DNA of 64,000 nt from Eubacterium sp. (GTDB lineage Bacteria > Bacillota > Clostridia > Oscillospirales > Acutalibacteraceae), in contig DVEP01000018.1 in assembly GCA_015655975.1 (NCBI GenBank), positions 62,001-126,000 on the forward strand, read 5' to 3'. The notes beneath the pieces were generated by a model. It saw nothing but the letters and a program-made list of their open reading frames with translations. It was not told the DNA's origin and ran no database searches. The translations under genes were made by a program, and so were the position numbers. This document shows positions 44,055-54,167 of this stretch, piece after piece (position 1 is the first letter of the stretch; each line of letters starts with the position of its first letter).

Positions 44055-44492
44055 TTATTTTTTTTCCTTAAAAACTATCAGTTTTGAAAAAAAATAGTTC
44101 AAAATTACAACTACTATTGAAACAGTTACTTTTGCAACCATGCCTTCTATACCGAAAATTGTTTGATTTAAACCGACATAAACCAAAATATCTACGCCTG
44201 CTATTTCAACAACACCTGTCAAAAGACGAGAAGAAACAAATTTTGAAAATTCAAAAAAAGCAATATTCGGTTTCCACGATTTTTGCTCAAAAACAAAAAT
44301 TTTGTTTGTTAAATAGGCAAAAACAACAGCAAAAACCCACGCGATTACATTTGCAACAGTTATCGAACAAAACGAAACAAACAAACTGTAAGTAACCCAA
44401 TTTACAACAGTTGTTAAACCTCCGAAAACAATGTACAAAACAATTTCTTTATTTTTTTTCAGTAAATCAATCATCTTTTTCACTATGCTCAT
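44055..44492 (-). CDS. GtrA-like membrane protein
   Basis: GtrA-family protein of 145 residues with four membrane helices (VLYIVFGGLTTVVNWVTYSL, TVANVIAWVFAVVFAYLTNKIFVF, and two more). GtrA proteins are thought to flip undecaprenyl-phosphate sugars or support the adjacent glycosyltransferase in wall or O-antigen decoration. The start overlaps the upstream GT2 gene by 26 bases, which fits a functional pair. Confidence 0.88.
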   Translation of the reverse strand: MSIVKKMIDLLKKNKEIVLYIVFGGLTTVVNWVTYSLFVSFCSITVANVIAWVFAVVFAYLTNKIFVFEQKSWKPNIAFFEFSKFVSSRLLTGVVEIAGVDILVYVGLNQTIFGIEGMVAKVTVSIVVVILNYFFSKLIVFKEKK

Positions 44493-45414
44493 ACTTTTTC
44501 TTTATTATATACAAAGGTCTGTCTTTGACTTGCTCATAAATTTTTGCAATATACTCCCCTATTATGCCCAAACAGAGAAGTTGCAGACCGCCGAAAAGCA
44601 AAATGAGCGCAACAATAGTGGCATAACCCGCGACAGCAATACCGAAAAACAATTTTTCTATAACGACTATTGCAATATAAACAATAGACACAAAAAACAT
44701 TACGGTACCTATTGCAGTAGCAAGTTTAAGCGGTGCGGTAGTAAAAGAGACTATACCGTCAACAGCATATTTAAAAAGACTTTTAACGCTCCATTTAGAC
44801 TGTCCCGCTTCTCTTTCACAAACATCGTACGGAATATACTTTGTATTGAACCCTACCCAAGAAAAAATGCCTTTTGAAAATCTATGATACTCGGGCATAT
44901 CTATGACTGCCTGCACCATTTTTCTTCTGAATGTTCTGAAATCACTTGCGCCGTTTACAAACTCTACATTTGACGCCTTATTCATAACCTTGTAGAAAAG
45001 TCCTTTTAACGAAGACACAAATCTATTTTCTTTTCTTTCTTTTTGAAAAGCAGCAACACAGTCATATTCTGGCTCGGCGTCCAAAATATCTACCATTTCG
45101 CAAATTTTTGACGGTGGTTGCTGTAAATCTGCGTCAATAATAGAAACATAGTCTCCGATGCAATTTTTAAGTCCTGCAAGCATAGCAGCTTCTTTTCCGA
45201 AATTTTTTGACAAATCTATGATATTAATATTCAAACTTTTATTATCGTCATAGATTTTCTTTAACTTTTCAAGAGTTTTATCCCTGCTTCCGTCATTTAC
45301 AAAAACAATTTCGTAATCATACGATTTATTTGCAAACGAATTAACACATTCGTTGAAAAACTTTTCAATTACATCTTCTTCATTGTAGCAAGGTACAATT
45401 ACCGATAATTTCAT
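44467..45414 (-). CDS. Family 2 glycosyltransferase, GtrB/DPM1-like
   Basis: Polyprenyl-phosphate sugar synthase of 315 residues. GT-A fold with LSVIVPCYNEEDVIEKF, FVNDGSRDKTLEKL, SKNFGKEAAMLAGL and the DADLQQPP metal-binding motif; two C-terminal membrane helices (TAIGTVMFFVSIVYIAIVVI and ATIVALILLFGGLQLLCLGI). Such enzymes load glucose or similar sugars on undecaprenyl phosphate. I place the start at the ATG at 45414, nine codons inside the open frame. A start at 45441 would overlap uvrA. It pairs with the GtrA gene downstream. Confidence 0.9.
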   Translation of the reverse strand: MKLSVIVPCYNEEDVIEKFFNECVNSFANKSYDYEIVFVNDGSRDKTLEKLKKIYDDNKSLNINIIDLSKNFGKEAAMLAGLKNCIGDYVSIIDADLQQPPSKICEMVDILDAEPEYDCVAAFQKERKENRFVSSLKGLFYKVMNKASNVEFVNGASDFRTFRRKMVQAVIDMPEYHRFSKGIFSWVGFNTKYIPYDVCEREAGQSKWSVKSLFKYAVDGIVSFTTAPLKLATAIGTVMFFVSIVYIAIVVIEKLFFGIAVAGYATIVALILLFGGLQLLCLGIIGEYIAKIYEQVKDRPLYIIKKKYEHSEKDD

Positions 45415-45427
45415 TTTCACACCACTT

Positions 45428-48256
45428 TTACTGTTTTTCAAGCAATTTTTTCAAATATTTTCCTGTATATGAATTTTCACAGGCAGCAATATCTTCAGGA
45501 GTTCCTACAGCAACGATTGTGCCGCCGTTTTTACCGCCTTCGGGACCTAAATCTATGATATGGTCGGCAGTTTTTATAACATCCAGATTATGCTCAATAA
45601 CAACGACTGTATTGCCTTTGTCAACAAGTTTTGCAAGCACATTTACAAGTCTGTGAACATCTGCCGTATGCAAGCCTGTAGTAGGCTCGTCGAGAATATA
45701 TATTGTCTTACCCGTTGAGCGTTTTGAAAGTTCTGTTGCAAGTTTTACTCTCTGCGCCTCTCCGCCTGAAAGCGTTGTAGCACTTTGTCCTATTTGAATA
45801 TATCCGAGACCTACATCTGCAAGTGTTTGCAGTTTTCTTGCGATTTTTGGCTGACTTTGGAAAAATTCAAGTCCCTCGTCAACAGTCATATCGAGAACTT
45901 CGCTGATATTTTTGCCTTTAAACTTTACTTCCAAAGTTTCTCTGTTGTATCTTTTTCCTCCGCAAACATCACACGGTACATATATATCCGCAAGAAAATG
46001 CATTTCGATTTTTATAATACCGTCGCCCTGACAAGCCTCACAGCGACCGCCTTTTACATTGAATGAAAAACGATTTTGCTTAAATCCTCTTATCTTTGCG
46101 TCTTCTGTTGAAGCGTACAAGTCTCTGATGTCAGAAAAAACGCCTGTGTAAGTAGCAGGGTTTGAACGAGGAGTTCTGCCTATCGGGCTTTGGTCAATAT
46201 TGATGACTTTGTCTAAATTGTCTATACCCTTAATAGTTTCAAATTTGCCGGGTTTCTTTTTTGCGCCGTTCAACTCATTTGCAAGTTTTTTATACAAAAT
46301 TTGATTTACAAGGCTTGATTTTCCCGAGCCCGAAACACCTGTAACGGCAACAAATTTGCCAAGCGGTATCTCAACATCTACATTTTTCAAATTGTTTTCG
46401 CAAGCGCCGATAATTTGAAGTTTTTTACCGTTTCCTCTTCGTCTTGTTTTGGGAACGGAAATTTTTTTAGCGCCGCTTAAATACTGCCCCGTAATAGAAT
46501 CTTTGCAATTCATTATATCTTCGACAGTACCGCTTGCTACAAGATTACCGCCGTTTATACCTGCACCGGGACCTATATCTACTATATAATCTGCCGCAAA
46601 CATTGTATCTTCGTCGTGTTCAACAACGATAAGCGTATTGCCCAAATCTCTAAGCCGTCTTAGAGTTTCAAGCAATTTTTCATTATCTCTCTGATGTAAA
46701 CCTATTGACGGCTCGTCGAGAATATACAGCACGCCCATAAGTGAAGAACCTATTTGTGTAGCAAGGCGTATTCTTTGACTTTCGCCGCCCGACAATGTAC
46801 CTGCTTCACGGGAAAGCGACAAGTAATCCAAACCTACCGAATTCAAGAAATTGAGCCTTGACCTGATTTCTTTTATGATTAAATTACCTATCATCTGTTG
46901 TTTTTCGGTAAGTTTTAAATTATCCAAAAACTCTATTTCTTCATTTATAGATTTTCGGCAAAACTCATCTATATTTATACCGCCGATTGTTACAGCCAAA
47001 CTTTCTGCGCTCAGTCTTGCTCCGTGGCAGTCGGGACACTCGGCAGACACCATAACCGTTTCAATATCTGCCCTTGCCCATTCAGAGTTTGTTTGCGAAT
47101 ATCTTCTTTTTAAATTAGGAATTACGCCCTCAAACTCATTTTTATATTCTCCCGTACCGTAGTCGGTAGTTCTTTTCATTTTAATTTTTTTACCTTTTGT
47201 GCCGTAAAGAATTATATCAATTACTTTTTTAGGCAACATTTCAACAGGCATATCGAGTGAAAAGCCGTATTCCTGAGCAAGCGCTTCCATATACATTTTG
47301 GCGATTGCGCCGCCCTCTGCAACATTCCAACCGCTTGCGTGAATAGCGCCCTGATTTATTGAAATCTTTTTGTTGGGTATTATAAGTTCAGGGTCAACTT
47401 CCTTAAATGTACCGAGTCCCGAGCAAGTTTTACAAGCGCCGTACGGGTTATTAAAACTGAACATTCTCGGACTGAGTTCCTCTATGGAAGTTCCGTGTTC
47501 GGGACAGGCGTAGTTAAGCGAAAACAACATTTCGCTTTCATCGACTACATCTATCAGAACAGTTCCGTCAGACAATTTTGTTGAGGTTTCTATACTGTCT
47601 GCAAGTCTGCCCTCGATTTCATCTTTAATTACCAAACGGTCAACAATAACTTCGATTGTGTGCTTTTTATTCTTCTCAAGTTTTATTTCTTCCGATAAGT
47701 CATAAACAGAACCGTCAACTCTCACACGAACAAATCCGCCCTTGCGAATGTCGTCGAGTTCTTTTACAAACTCACCTTTTTTACCTCTTACAACAGGCGA
47801 CATTACCTGAATTCTTTTGCCGTTGCCGAGCGCCAAAACTTTATCTACAATTTGGTCAACGGTTTGCTGTGTAATTTCTCTGCCGCACACTGTACAGTGA
47901 GGAACGCCTATTCTTGCGTACAGCAAACGCAAATAGTCATATATTTCCGTTACTGTTCCGACAGTTGAGCGAGGATTTTTTGATGTGGTTTTTTGGTCTA
48001 TTGATATTGCAGGACTCAAACCCTCAATATAATCAACATCGGGTTTTTCCATCTGTCCCAAAAATTGTCTTGCGTAACTCGAAAGACTTTCAACATATCT
48101 GCGCTGACCCTCAGCATAAATCGTGTCAAAAGCAAGGCTTGACTTTCCCGAGCCTGAAAGACCTGTAAAAACAACAAGTTTATCACGAGGGACAGTAACA
48201 TCAATATTTTTCAAATTGTGTTCTCTTGCACCTTTAATAACTATATCTTTACTCAT
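45428..48256 (-). CDS. uvrA: Excinuclease ABC subunit UvrA
   Basis: Damage-sensing ATPase of nucleotide excision repair, 942 residues. Two ABC modules with Walker A GLSGSGKSS and GVSGSGKSS, signatures LSGGESQRIRLA and LSGGEAQRVKLA, plus the zinc modules CPEHGTSIEELSPRMFSFN with GACKTCSGLG and CEACQGDGIIKIEM with CDVCGG. It overlaps uvrB by four bases (ATGA) and is read after it. Confidence 0.98.
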   Translation of the reverse strand: MSKDIVIKGAREHNLKNIDVTVPRDKLVVFTGLSGSGKSSLAFDTIYAEGQRRYVESLSSYARQFLGQMEKPDVDYIEGLSPAISIDQKTTSKNPRSTVGTVTEIYDYLRLLYARIGVPHCTVCGREITQQTVDQIVDKVLALGNGKRIQVMSPVVRGKKGEFVKELDDIRKGGFVRVRVDGSVYDLSEEIKLEKNKKHTIEVIVDRLVIKDEIEGRLADSIETSTKLSDGTVLIDVVDESEMLFSLNYACPEHGTSIEELSPRMFSFNNPYGACKTCSGLGTFKEVDPELIIPNKKISINQGAIHASGWNVAEGGAIAKMYMEALAQEYGFSLDMPVEMLPKKVIDIILYGTKGKKIKMKRTTDYGTGEYKNEFEGVIPNLKRRYSQTNSEWARADIETVMVSAECPDCHGARLSAESLAVTIGGINIDEFCRKSINEEIEFLDNLKLTEKQQMIGNLIIKEIRSRLNFLNSVGLDYLSLSREAGTLSGGESQRIRLATQIGSSLMGVLYILDEPSIGLHQRDNEKLLETLRRLRDLGNTLIVVEHDEDTMFAADYIVDIGPGAGINGGNLVASGTVEDIMNCKDSITGQYLSGAKKISVPKTRRRGNGKKLQIIGACENNLKNVDVEIPLGKFVAVTGVSGSGKSSLVNQILYKKLANELNGAKKKPGKFETIKGIDNLDKVINIDQSPIGRTPRSNPATYTGVFSDIRDLYASTEDAKIRGFKQNRFSFNVKGGRCEACQGDGIIKIEMHFLADIYVPCDVCGGKRYNRETLEVKFKGKNISEVLDMTVDEGLEFFQSQPKIARKLQTLADVGLGYIQIGQSATTLSGGEAQRVKLATELSKRSTGKTIYILDEPTTGLHTADVHRLVNVLAKLVDKGNTVVVIEHNLDVIKTADHIIDLGPEGGKNGGTIVAVGTPEDIAACENSYTGKYLKKLLEKQ

Positions 48257-50211
48257 TTTTCTCCCTTTAATTCCATAATTTTATCTCTCAAATATGCAGC
48301 GTGCTCAAACTCAAGCATTTTAGCCGCCTCTCGCATTTCAACAGAAAGTTTTTTAATGAGCGACTCTCTTTCCTGTTTTGAAAGTCGTTTTTTGATTTTT
48401 CCTGTCTTTTCTTTAGAAGATATTTCTATAACATCACGAACGCCTTTTTTAATTGTTTTCGGCGTAATACCGTTTTTCTCGTTGTACTCGATTTGAATTT
48501 TTCGTCTTCTGTATGTTTCCTCAATAGCCCTTTCCATAGAAGGAGTTACTGTATCTGCATACATAATAACTTTTCCCTCTGCGTTTCTTGCGGCTCTGCC
48601 GATTGTCTGCACAAGAGAAGTTTCGCTTCTCAAAAAGCCTTCTTTGTCTGCGTCAAGTATTGCCACGAGAGAAACTTCGGGAATATCAAGACCTTCACGA
48701 AGTAAGTTTATGCCTACTAAAACATCGAACTCGCCGAGACGCAAATCTCTGATAATTTCCATTCTTTCTATCGTATCTATATCGCTGTGCATATACCTGA
48801 CTTTTATATCGAAGCCTTTTAGATATTGAGTCAAATCTTCTGCCATTTTTTTTGTCAAAGTTGTTACAAGAACACGCTCTTCTTTTTCCGTGCGTATATT
48901 TATTTCGGAAACAAGGTCGTCCATTTGGTCTTCGGTCGGTTTAACTTCAATTTCAGGGTCAAGCAATCCTGTCGGACGAATGACCTGTTCGGCTATAACC
49001 GAACTGTGTTCTTTTTCAAAATCGCTCGGTGTTGCTGAAGTAAACACTATTTGGTTCACTTTTTTATAAAACTCGTCAAACATAAGAGGTCTGTTATCAA
49101 GAGCGCTCGGCAAACGAAAACCATATTCAATCAAACTTTCTTTTCTTGCCCTGTCGCCTGCATACATACCTCTGACCTGCGGAAGCATTACATGGCTTTC
49201 ATCACAAAAAATCAAAAAATCATCCGGGAAATAGTCAAGAAGAGTGAACGGAGCAGCTCCCGACGGACGACCGCTCATTACTCTTGAATAGTTTTCAATA
49301 CCTTTGCAAAAACCTGTTTCGCGCAGCATTTCAATATCGTTCATTGTGCGTTCTCTTATTCTTTGAGCCTCAATCAGCTTGCCTTTTTCTTCAAAGAACG
49401 CTACTCTTTCTTCCATTTCCTGATATATTTCAGCCAAGGCAATTTCCATTTTTTCTCTGCTGACAACATAGTGCGAAGCCGGGTAAATACACGCGTGCGA
49501 CAAAACAGCCTCCGCTTTGCCCGTTATTGGATTAATTTCCGATATTCTGTCTATCTCATCGCCGAAAAATTCAACACGAAGTGCGTTTCCGCTGCTGCCT
49601 GCGGGGAAAATTTCAACGCTGTCGCCTCTGACTCTGAACTTGTTTCTGACAAAATTTATGTCGTTTCTTTCATATTGAATTTCAACAAGTTTTGCAAGTA
49701 ATTCATCGCGTTCTTTGACCATACCGGGTCTCAAAGAAATGACCATATTTCTATAATCAATAGGGTCGCCGATTGAATAGATGCAACTGACGGATGAAAC
49801 TATTATTACATCTCTTCTTTCAGACAAAGAAGCTGTTGCGCTGTGTCGCAATTTGTCTATTTCTTCATTGATAGCGCTGTCTTTTTCAATATATGTGTCA
49901 GTCGTAGGCACATACGCCTCAGGCTGATAGTAGTCATAGTAACTCACAAAATATTCAACTGCATTTTCAGGGAAAAACTCACGAAATTCACTGCAAAGCT
50001 GAGCTGCCAAAGTTTTATTGTGGGCAAGCACAAGAGTAGGTTTATTTACATTTGCAATGATATTTGCCATAGTAAAAGTTTTACCCGAGCCTGTTACACC
50101 TAAAAGAGTTTGCTCTTTATTGCCCGATATTATACTTTCGGACAGTTTTTCTATGGCTTGAGGTTGGTCTCCCGTCGGAGAAAACTGTGAGTGCAATATG
50201 AATTTGTCCAT
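48253..50211 (-). CDS. uvrB: Excinuclease ABC subunit UvrB
   Basis: Helicase-like damage-verification subunit of nucleotide excision repair, 652 residues. Walker A LGVTGSGKTFTMAN, the beta-hairpin SYYDYYQPEAYVPTTDTYIEKD, DESHVMLPQ, and the helicase motif VQTIGRAARNAEG; a C-terminal UVR motif (REAAKMLEFEHAAYLRD) binds UvrC. Start is the ATG at 50211 with AAAGGAG; 14 upstream in-frame codons are non-coding. I see no GAAC-N4-GTTC type LexA box in the 160 bases upstream, though uvrBA is commonly SOS-controlled. Confidence 0.98.
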   Translation of the reverse strand: MDKFILHSQFSPTGDQPQAIEKLSESIISGNKEQTLLGVTGSGKTFTMANIIANVNKPTLVLAHNKTLAAQLCSEFREFFPENAVEYFVSYYDYYQPEAYVPTTDTYIEKDSAINEEIDKLRHSATASLSERRDVIIVSSVSCIYSIGDPIDYRNMVISLRPGMVKERDELLAKLVEIQYERNDINFVRNKFRVRGDSVEIFPAGSSGNALRVEFFGDEIDRISEINPITGKAEAVLSHACIYPASHYVVSREKMEIALAEIYQEMEERVAFFEEKGKLIEAQRIRERTMNDIEMLRETGFCKGIENYSRVMSGRPSGAAPFTLLDYFPDDFLIFCDESHVMLPQVRGMYAGDRARKESLIEYGFRLPSALDNRPLMFDEFYKKVNQIVFTSATPSDFEKEHSSVIAEQVIRPTGLLDPEIEVKPTEDQMDDLVSEINIRTEKEERVLVTTLTKKMAEDLTQYLKGFDIKVRYMHSDIDTIERMEIIRDLRLGEFDVLVGINLLREGLDIPEVSLVAILDADKEGFLRSETSLVQTIGRAARNAEGKVIMYADTVTPSMERAIEETYRRRKIQIEYNEKNGITPKTIKKGVRDVIEISSKEKTGKIKKRLSKQERESLIKKLSVEMREAAKMLEFEHAAYLRDKIMELKGEK

Positions 50212-50407
50212 TAAAAAACTCCTTTTTATAGTCAGTATAGTAAACAAATTCACTTTTTGAATTCTTACCGATACAGTATAACATTTTAAAGAAAAAAAGT
50301 ACAGTAAAATTGAAATCTTAAAAATAATTTATCTAATTATTATAAAATAATTAACAATGAATTAATATACTCTGTTGTAATATTACCAAAATACAAGATT
50401 ATTAAAC

Positions 50408-50451
50408 AAAAGCCCCCCTACTCAATGCAAAATTGAACAGAGGGGTGTTTT
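50408..50451 (-). terminator. Terminator of the redox cassette operon
   Basis: Imperfect stem (CCCCT and CTCAAT on one side, ATTGA and AGGGG on the other) with a five-base loop, about 35 bases beyond the stop of the last cassette gene. On the minus strand it is followed by CTTTTGTTT; on the plus strand by seven T, so it could act both ways. Confidence 0.75.
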
Positions 50452-50487
50452 TTATCGCTTTGTATTTAAAAAAAACTTTATTTAGAT

Positions 50488-51408
50488 TTAAAAACCGTTT
50501 GATTTAAGATTTTTTTGATATGAAGAAAGTTCTGTATATACTTCTTCTTTTAAAGGATTTTTCTTGTTCTTCTTAACAGTATAGATTTCAAACGCAAGAA
50601 CAGCAAGATTGATTACAAGCGCAGCAATGCTCAATACAAGTTTCGGTGCATCCGACTGCGTTGAAACTATTGAAAAATATTTGTCTGCCGATGAGTAGTC
50701 AACGGTAAGTGAAAACATTGCAAACAAAGCCAATGTCTGCGCCCTGTGTTGAAGCCAAGCGCCTCTGCTGATGAAAAATTCTACTATCGTACAAGCCAAA
50801 ATGATTAGTACGCCTGCGTAAAAAGACCTGTTTGAAATACAGTTGTAGCAATATGAAATGTTCCAAACATCGTAGGCAATTATCCAAAACCAAAGTTGGT
50901 CTGCCCAAACCATATCTTTTGTTTTATTTTGAGATATTTTAATTCCCATCCAACCTGTGATTGTGATGATATTTATTATACCTGCGACTGCATTTATGAT
51001 ATTCCAAGGACCGCCTATCATTTGCAGACCTGCTTCAATTTCTCCCGTTTTCGGAAAACACTGCAAATCAGCAACGACAGCCTCTAAAATATTTATTGCC
51101 AATATAAGCGGAGGGAACATAAGCATAAACTTATTTTTTTGCAGTTTAGGAATATATCTCAGCAACATAAATCCTATAACTCCTGCCAAAGCAGAGTAAG
51201 TTTTTACCCAAGCAAACCAGTTGCCGCCGACATTTCCGCCTGAAGTATTAGGCCAAATAAATATAGTTGCAATTATAGGAAAAACAACATACATTGCAAT
51301 TCCTGCCCATTTAAATCGTCTTGTAAGTTCATTTAACAGAATAAGAACTGCAAGAAATCCTAAAAACACTAAAATACTGATTAGTGTGTAATTTTCAAAA
51401 AAGAACAT
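50488..51408 (-). CDS. DUF5692-type integral membrane protein (cassette gene 4)
   Basis: 306 residues with about eight hydrophobic helices, matching what I recall as the DUF5692 family, function unknown. Conserved-looking parts: INILEAVVADLQ, MIGGPWNIINAVAGIINI, FWIIAYDVWNISYCYN and AWLQHRAQTLALFAMF. The same pattern (an AY-x-x-WN helix, then a helix with RA-x-x-L) occurs in the first gene of the operon, so the two look like distant homologues. A charged C-terminal tail (about 270-306) is cytoplasmic-like. Last gene before the terminator. Confidence 0.75.
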   Translation of the reverse strand: MFFFENYTLISILVFLGFLAVLILLNELTRRFKWAGIAMYVVFPIIATIFIWPNTSGGNVGGNWFAWVKTYSALAGVIGFMLLRYIPKLQKNKFMLMFPPLILAINILEAVVADLQCFPKTGEIEAGLQMIGGPWNIINAVAGIINIITITGWMGIKISQNKTKDMVWADQLWFWIIAYDVWNISYCYNCISNRSFYAGVLIILACTIVEFFISRGAWLQHRAQTLALFAMFSLTVDYSSADKYFSIVSTQSDAPKLVLSIAALVINLAVLAFEIYTVKKNKKNPLKEEVYTELSSYQKNLKSNGF

Positions 51409-51437
51409 TTTACTACTCCTCTATAAAATTCATACAG

Positions 51438-52601
51438 TTAAAAACGAATTTCCAAATCACTGATAGGATATGCCTTGCAGGAATGAATGTAACCAAACAA
51501 TTCATCTGCATATCTTAACAGCGCGCCTTTTGCCGTAAACACTTTACCCGAAACGAGTTGCACACGACACAAACTGCATTCGCCCGAGCGACAACAAACA
51601 TTTACTCTTACTCCCGAGCGTTCCAAAGCAGTAAGCAAACTTTCAGAACTTTTCGCTTCAATAACTTCATCGTTTACTTTTACCTTAAACACTTCTTCAC
51701 CTGTCAACTCAGCAGGCCAACCAGGTTCGTTCCATACATCTCTTCGAGTACCGAACACTTCGCGCCTGATTGCTCTTTGAGGGATATTCAACTCTTTAAG
51801 AGCTTTTTGACAAAATTCCATCATTATTGAAGGACCGCAAATGTAGTAGGTGCAATCATTTACATCAGGAACATGACTTTTTATTCTTTCTGCATCTATA
51901 AAACCATGCTCCAAACCATCTTTTTCTTCATCGGAAAGTATGAGCGAATAGTGGAAGTTTGTATGGTCTTTTGCCATTTTTGAAAGTTCGTTATGGTACA
52001 TAGCAAGTTCTTCTGTTCTGCTGCCATACAAAAGAGTTACATTTCTGTCCTCTCCGCTTTCCAAAATCGTTCTAATCATACTAACAAACGGGGTAATACC
52101 GCTGCCGCCGCCCAAAAATACCGAATTTTTAGAATGGAAAACAGGCTGATAGCGGAAAACACCCGACGGTCCGTTTGCTTCGAGTTTGTCGCCGACTTTG
52201 AGTTCATTCAACAAATATCCCGAAACAAAACCGCCGTCAACAGCAGCGACAGTTATTTCGTAGTATCCTCTTTGAACTGCCGAAGATGACAAACTATACG
52301 GTCTTGAAGTTCTGACGCCGTCAATTTCGCAAAAAACATTTATGTACTGACCTGCTTCAAAAGGAGGAAGATAGCCATTTTCCGAAACAAATCGAATTCT
52401 CTTTGCAATAGGACTGACGGGCTCAATTTCACTGACAACAAGTTTTAATACAGATGGATGAAGTTCTGCAATTTTCTTCTGCACAACGCCTCTTTCCAAA
52501 GAAATGTCTTTACCGACTTTTTTAGCAAAAGCAAGTTCCTGCAAAACTTCGGGACCGTTACTCATTGTGCCTATAATCATATCTTTAATAGGTTTACTCA
52601 T
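51438..52601 (-). CDS. NAD(P)H/FAD/2Fe-2S oxidoreductase (cassette gene 3)
   Basis: Electron-transfer flavoprotein of 387 residues. An N-terminal ~50-residue helical extension is followed by a ferredoxin-reductase FAD domain (AGQYINVFCEIDGVRTSRPY then SLSS, the RxYS motif), an NAD(P) domain with FLGGGSGITPFVSMIRTIL, and a C-terminal plant-type 2Fe-2S domain with Cys337, Cys342, Cys345 and Cys375 (CRSGECSLC ... HSC). The layout resembles phenol or benzoate dioxygenase reductases and Hcr, but there is no oxygenase here. It most likely takes electrons from NAD(P)H and passes them to the CrtI-like enzyme encoded just upstream, whose stop codon is one base away. Confidence 0.88.
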   Translation of the reverse strand: MSKPIKDMIIGTMSNGPEVLQELAFAKKVGKDISLERGVVQKKIAELHPSVLKLVVSEIEPVSPIAKRIRFVSENGYLPPFEAGQYINVFCEIDGVRTSRPYSLSSSAVQRGYYEITVAAVDGGFVSGYLLNELKVGDKLEANGPSGVFRYQPVFHSKNSVFLGGGSGITPFVSMIRTILESGEDRNVTLLYGSRTEELAMYHNELSKMAKDHTNFHYSLILSDEEKDGLEHGFIDAERIKSHVPDVNDCTYYICGPSIMMEFCQKALKELNIPQRAIRREVFGTRRDVWNEPGWPAELTGEEVFKVKVNDEVIEAKSSESLLTALERSGVRVNVCCRSGECSLCRVQLVSGKVFTAKGALLRYADELFGYIHSCKAYPISDLEIRF

Positions 52602-52602
52602 A

Positions 52603-54135
52603 TCACTTTTCCTCCTTCAAAATTGTCTGTGCAATCTTATCGCCGTATTGATAGTTAGGTCCGAACCCGCAAGTATTTACCCAACCGCTTGAAAAAGTAA
52701 GACCTTCAATAAACTCGTCTTGAGGGAAGAAAAATACACTCGACTTCAAATCTTGTTCATAGCCGTAAATTGCACCTCCCGGATGACCGAGATATCGCAT
52801 ATGAGTAAGAGGTGTAGCAACTTCCATTTCCTCAATATGTTCACGAATGCCCGGAAAACGCTTTTCAAGTCGTCTGATTACACCGTCTGCCGCATCATAT
52901 TTTGCTTTATGATACTGTTCAGGAGTAAGTTTTTCCCAAGCTTCTCCATATTTCAAAGTTCCTGCCGTAATTATTGATGTACCTTCCGGAGAAACGCAAG
53001 GGTCGTCTATTGTATAGCAAGTTGCTACAATAGGGTCAACATCTGTATTTGTAAAATACGCATTTTTAAAGTCTTTATTTGCGTCAAGACTGTCATAAAT
53101 CAAATTGAACGAGTCGGTAAAACCGATTTCCTGAGGAGGACAGTCTAAGCCGATAAAACAAGTTAAAGCGGAAATACCTGTTGTGTAACTGCGGAAATAT
53201 TTTCTGCATTCTTCGGGAACTTCTTCATCTTTAAGCAATCCTGCGTAAGTTTGTGTAGGAGAAATGTTTGAAATGATTTTGCCGGCTTTAAAAATGCGTC
53301 CTTTTTCGTCTTCTATACCAACTGCTCTGCCGTTTTCAACGATAATTCTTTTTACACTGCAATTAAGAAAAACATCGCTGCCGTTTTTTCTTATGCAGTC
53401 CATTATTCCCTGACTCATCACTTGGCTTCCGCCACGAAGATAGTAAGGCATATCAACAGTGTAAAGATACATACATCTTGCCAAAATTGAAAACGGAAAT
53501 CTTTCAGGAGGCATACCCATAAAACACCAATATGCCGAAAGGCAGAGTTTTAACTCTTCGCTTTTGAAGAACTCATCCAAAACATCCTGAGTACTTCTCA
53601 CACCGTACTTTGCCAAGACTTTATAAATTTTCGGAAAACCAGTTTTTGTGATAAATTTCTTTAACTCAGACGGGTTTGCGGGACTGTTGGCGCTTTTTGC
53701 CAAGAAGTCTGCAATTTCTTCGTTAAATTTCCAAACCATATTTACATAGCGTCTTATCGCGTCTGCCTCTTGCGGAAATTCCTTGCACAACAAGTCAATA
53801 ATACCGTTTTTATCAGCAGGCAATGCTACGCCTCTTCCGTCAGGAAGATTAACTTTGTACAAAGTTTCAATCGGAATCCAGTCAATAGAATCTTCTATTC
53901 CCCATTTTCTGAACAATTGTCTGGTTGGACCAGCATTTTCTTTTGTATTCATTCCGTTAAGTTGGTGAAGCGCTACTTCAAATTCAAACCTTCCTCTGCG
54001 AAAAGAAGTACCGCATCCTCCGGGAATATTGTGTTTTTCAAACACAGCAACTTTTTTGCCGTTTGATGACAATGTTGCAGCGCTTGCCAATCCGCCGTTA
54101 CCGGCACCTATTACTATTACATCATACTTATTCAT
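52603..54135 (-). CDS. CrtI/retinol-saturase-like FAD oxidoreductase (cassette gene 2)
   Basis: FAD enzyme of 510 residues in the phytoene desaturase/RetSat superfamily. The dinucleotide motif is VIVIGAGNGGLASAATLSSN, followed by KHNIPGGCGTSFRRGRFEFE; a second FAD stretch near the C-terminus is TFSSGWVNTCGFGPNYQYG. Members desaturate, isomerise or saturate carbon-carbon double bonds of polyenes and other hydrophobic molecules. No phytoene synthase or other carotenoid gene is nearby, and the organism type is anaerobic, so a reductive role fed by the neighbouring 2Fe-2S reductase is the better guess. Substrate unknown. Confidence 0.85.
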   Translation of the reverse strand: MNKYDVIVIGAGNGGLASAATLSSNGKKVAVFEKHNIPGGCGTSFRRGRFEFEVALHQLNGMNTKENAGPTRQLFRKWGIEDSIDWIPIETLYKVNLPDGRGVALPADKNGIIDLLCKEFPQEADAIRRYVNMVWKFNEEIADFLAKSANSPANPSELKKFITKTGFPKIYKVLAKYGVRSTQDVLDEFFKSEELKLCLSAYWCFMGMPPERFPFSILARCMYLYTVDMPYYLRGGSQVMSQGIMDCIRKNGSDVFLNCSVKRIIVENGRAVGIEDEKGRIFKAGKIISNISPTQTYAGLLKDEEVPEECRKYFRSYTTGISALTCFIGLDCPPQEIGFTDSFNLIYDSLDANKDFKNAYFTNTDVDPIVATCYTIDDPCVSPEGTSIITAGTLKYGEAWEKLTPEQYHKAKYDAADGVIRRLEKRFPGIREHIEEMEVATPLTHMRYLGHPGGAIYGYEQDLKSSVFFFPQDEFIEGLTFSSGWVNTCGFGPNYQYGDKIAQTILKEEK

Positions 54136-54167
54136 ACAATGCCCTCCCGTTTTTATTCTTTGTTAAA

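Noticed and set aside
50212..50370. LexA/SOS box before uvrB
   Set aside because: No GAAC-N4-GTTC or close variant found on inspection; GAATTC-like repeats there do not fit the consensus.
52603..54135. Carotenoid biosynthesis desaturase (crtI)
   Set aside because: The superfamily fits, but there is no phytoene synthase or other crt gene near it, and its partner is a 2Fe-2S reductase with a dedicated regulator, so a carotenoid pathway is not supported.
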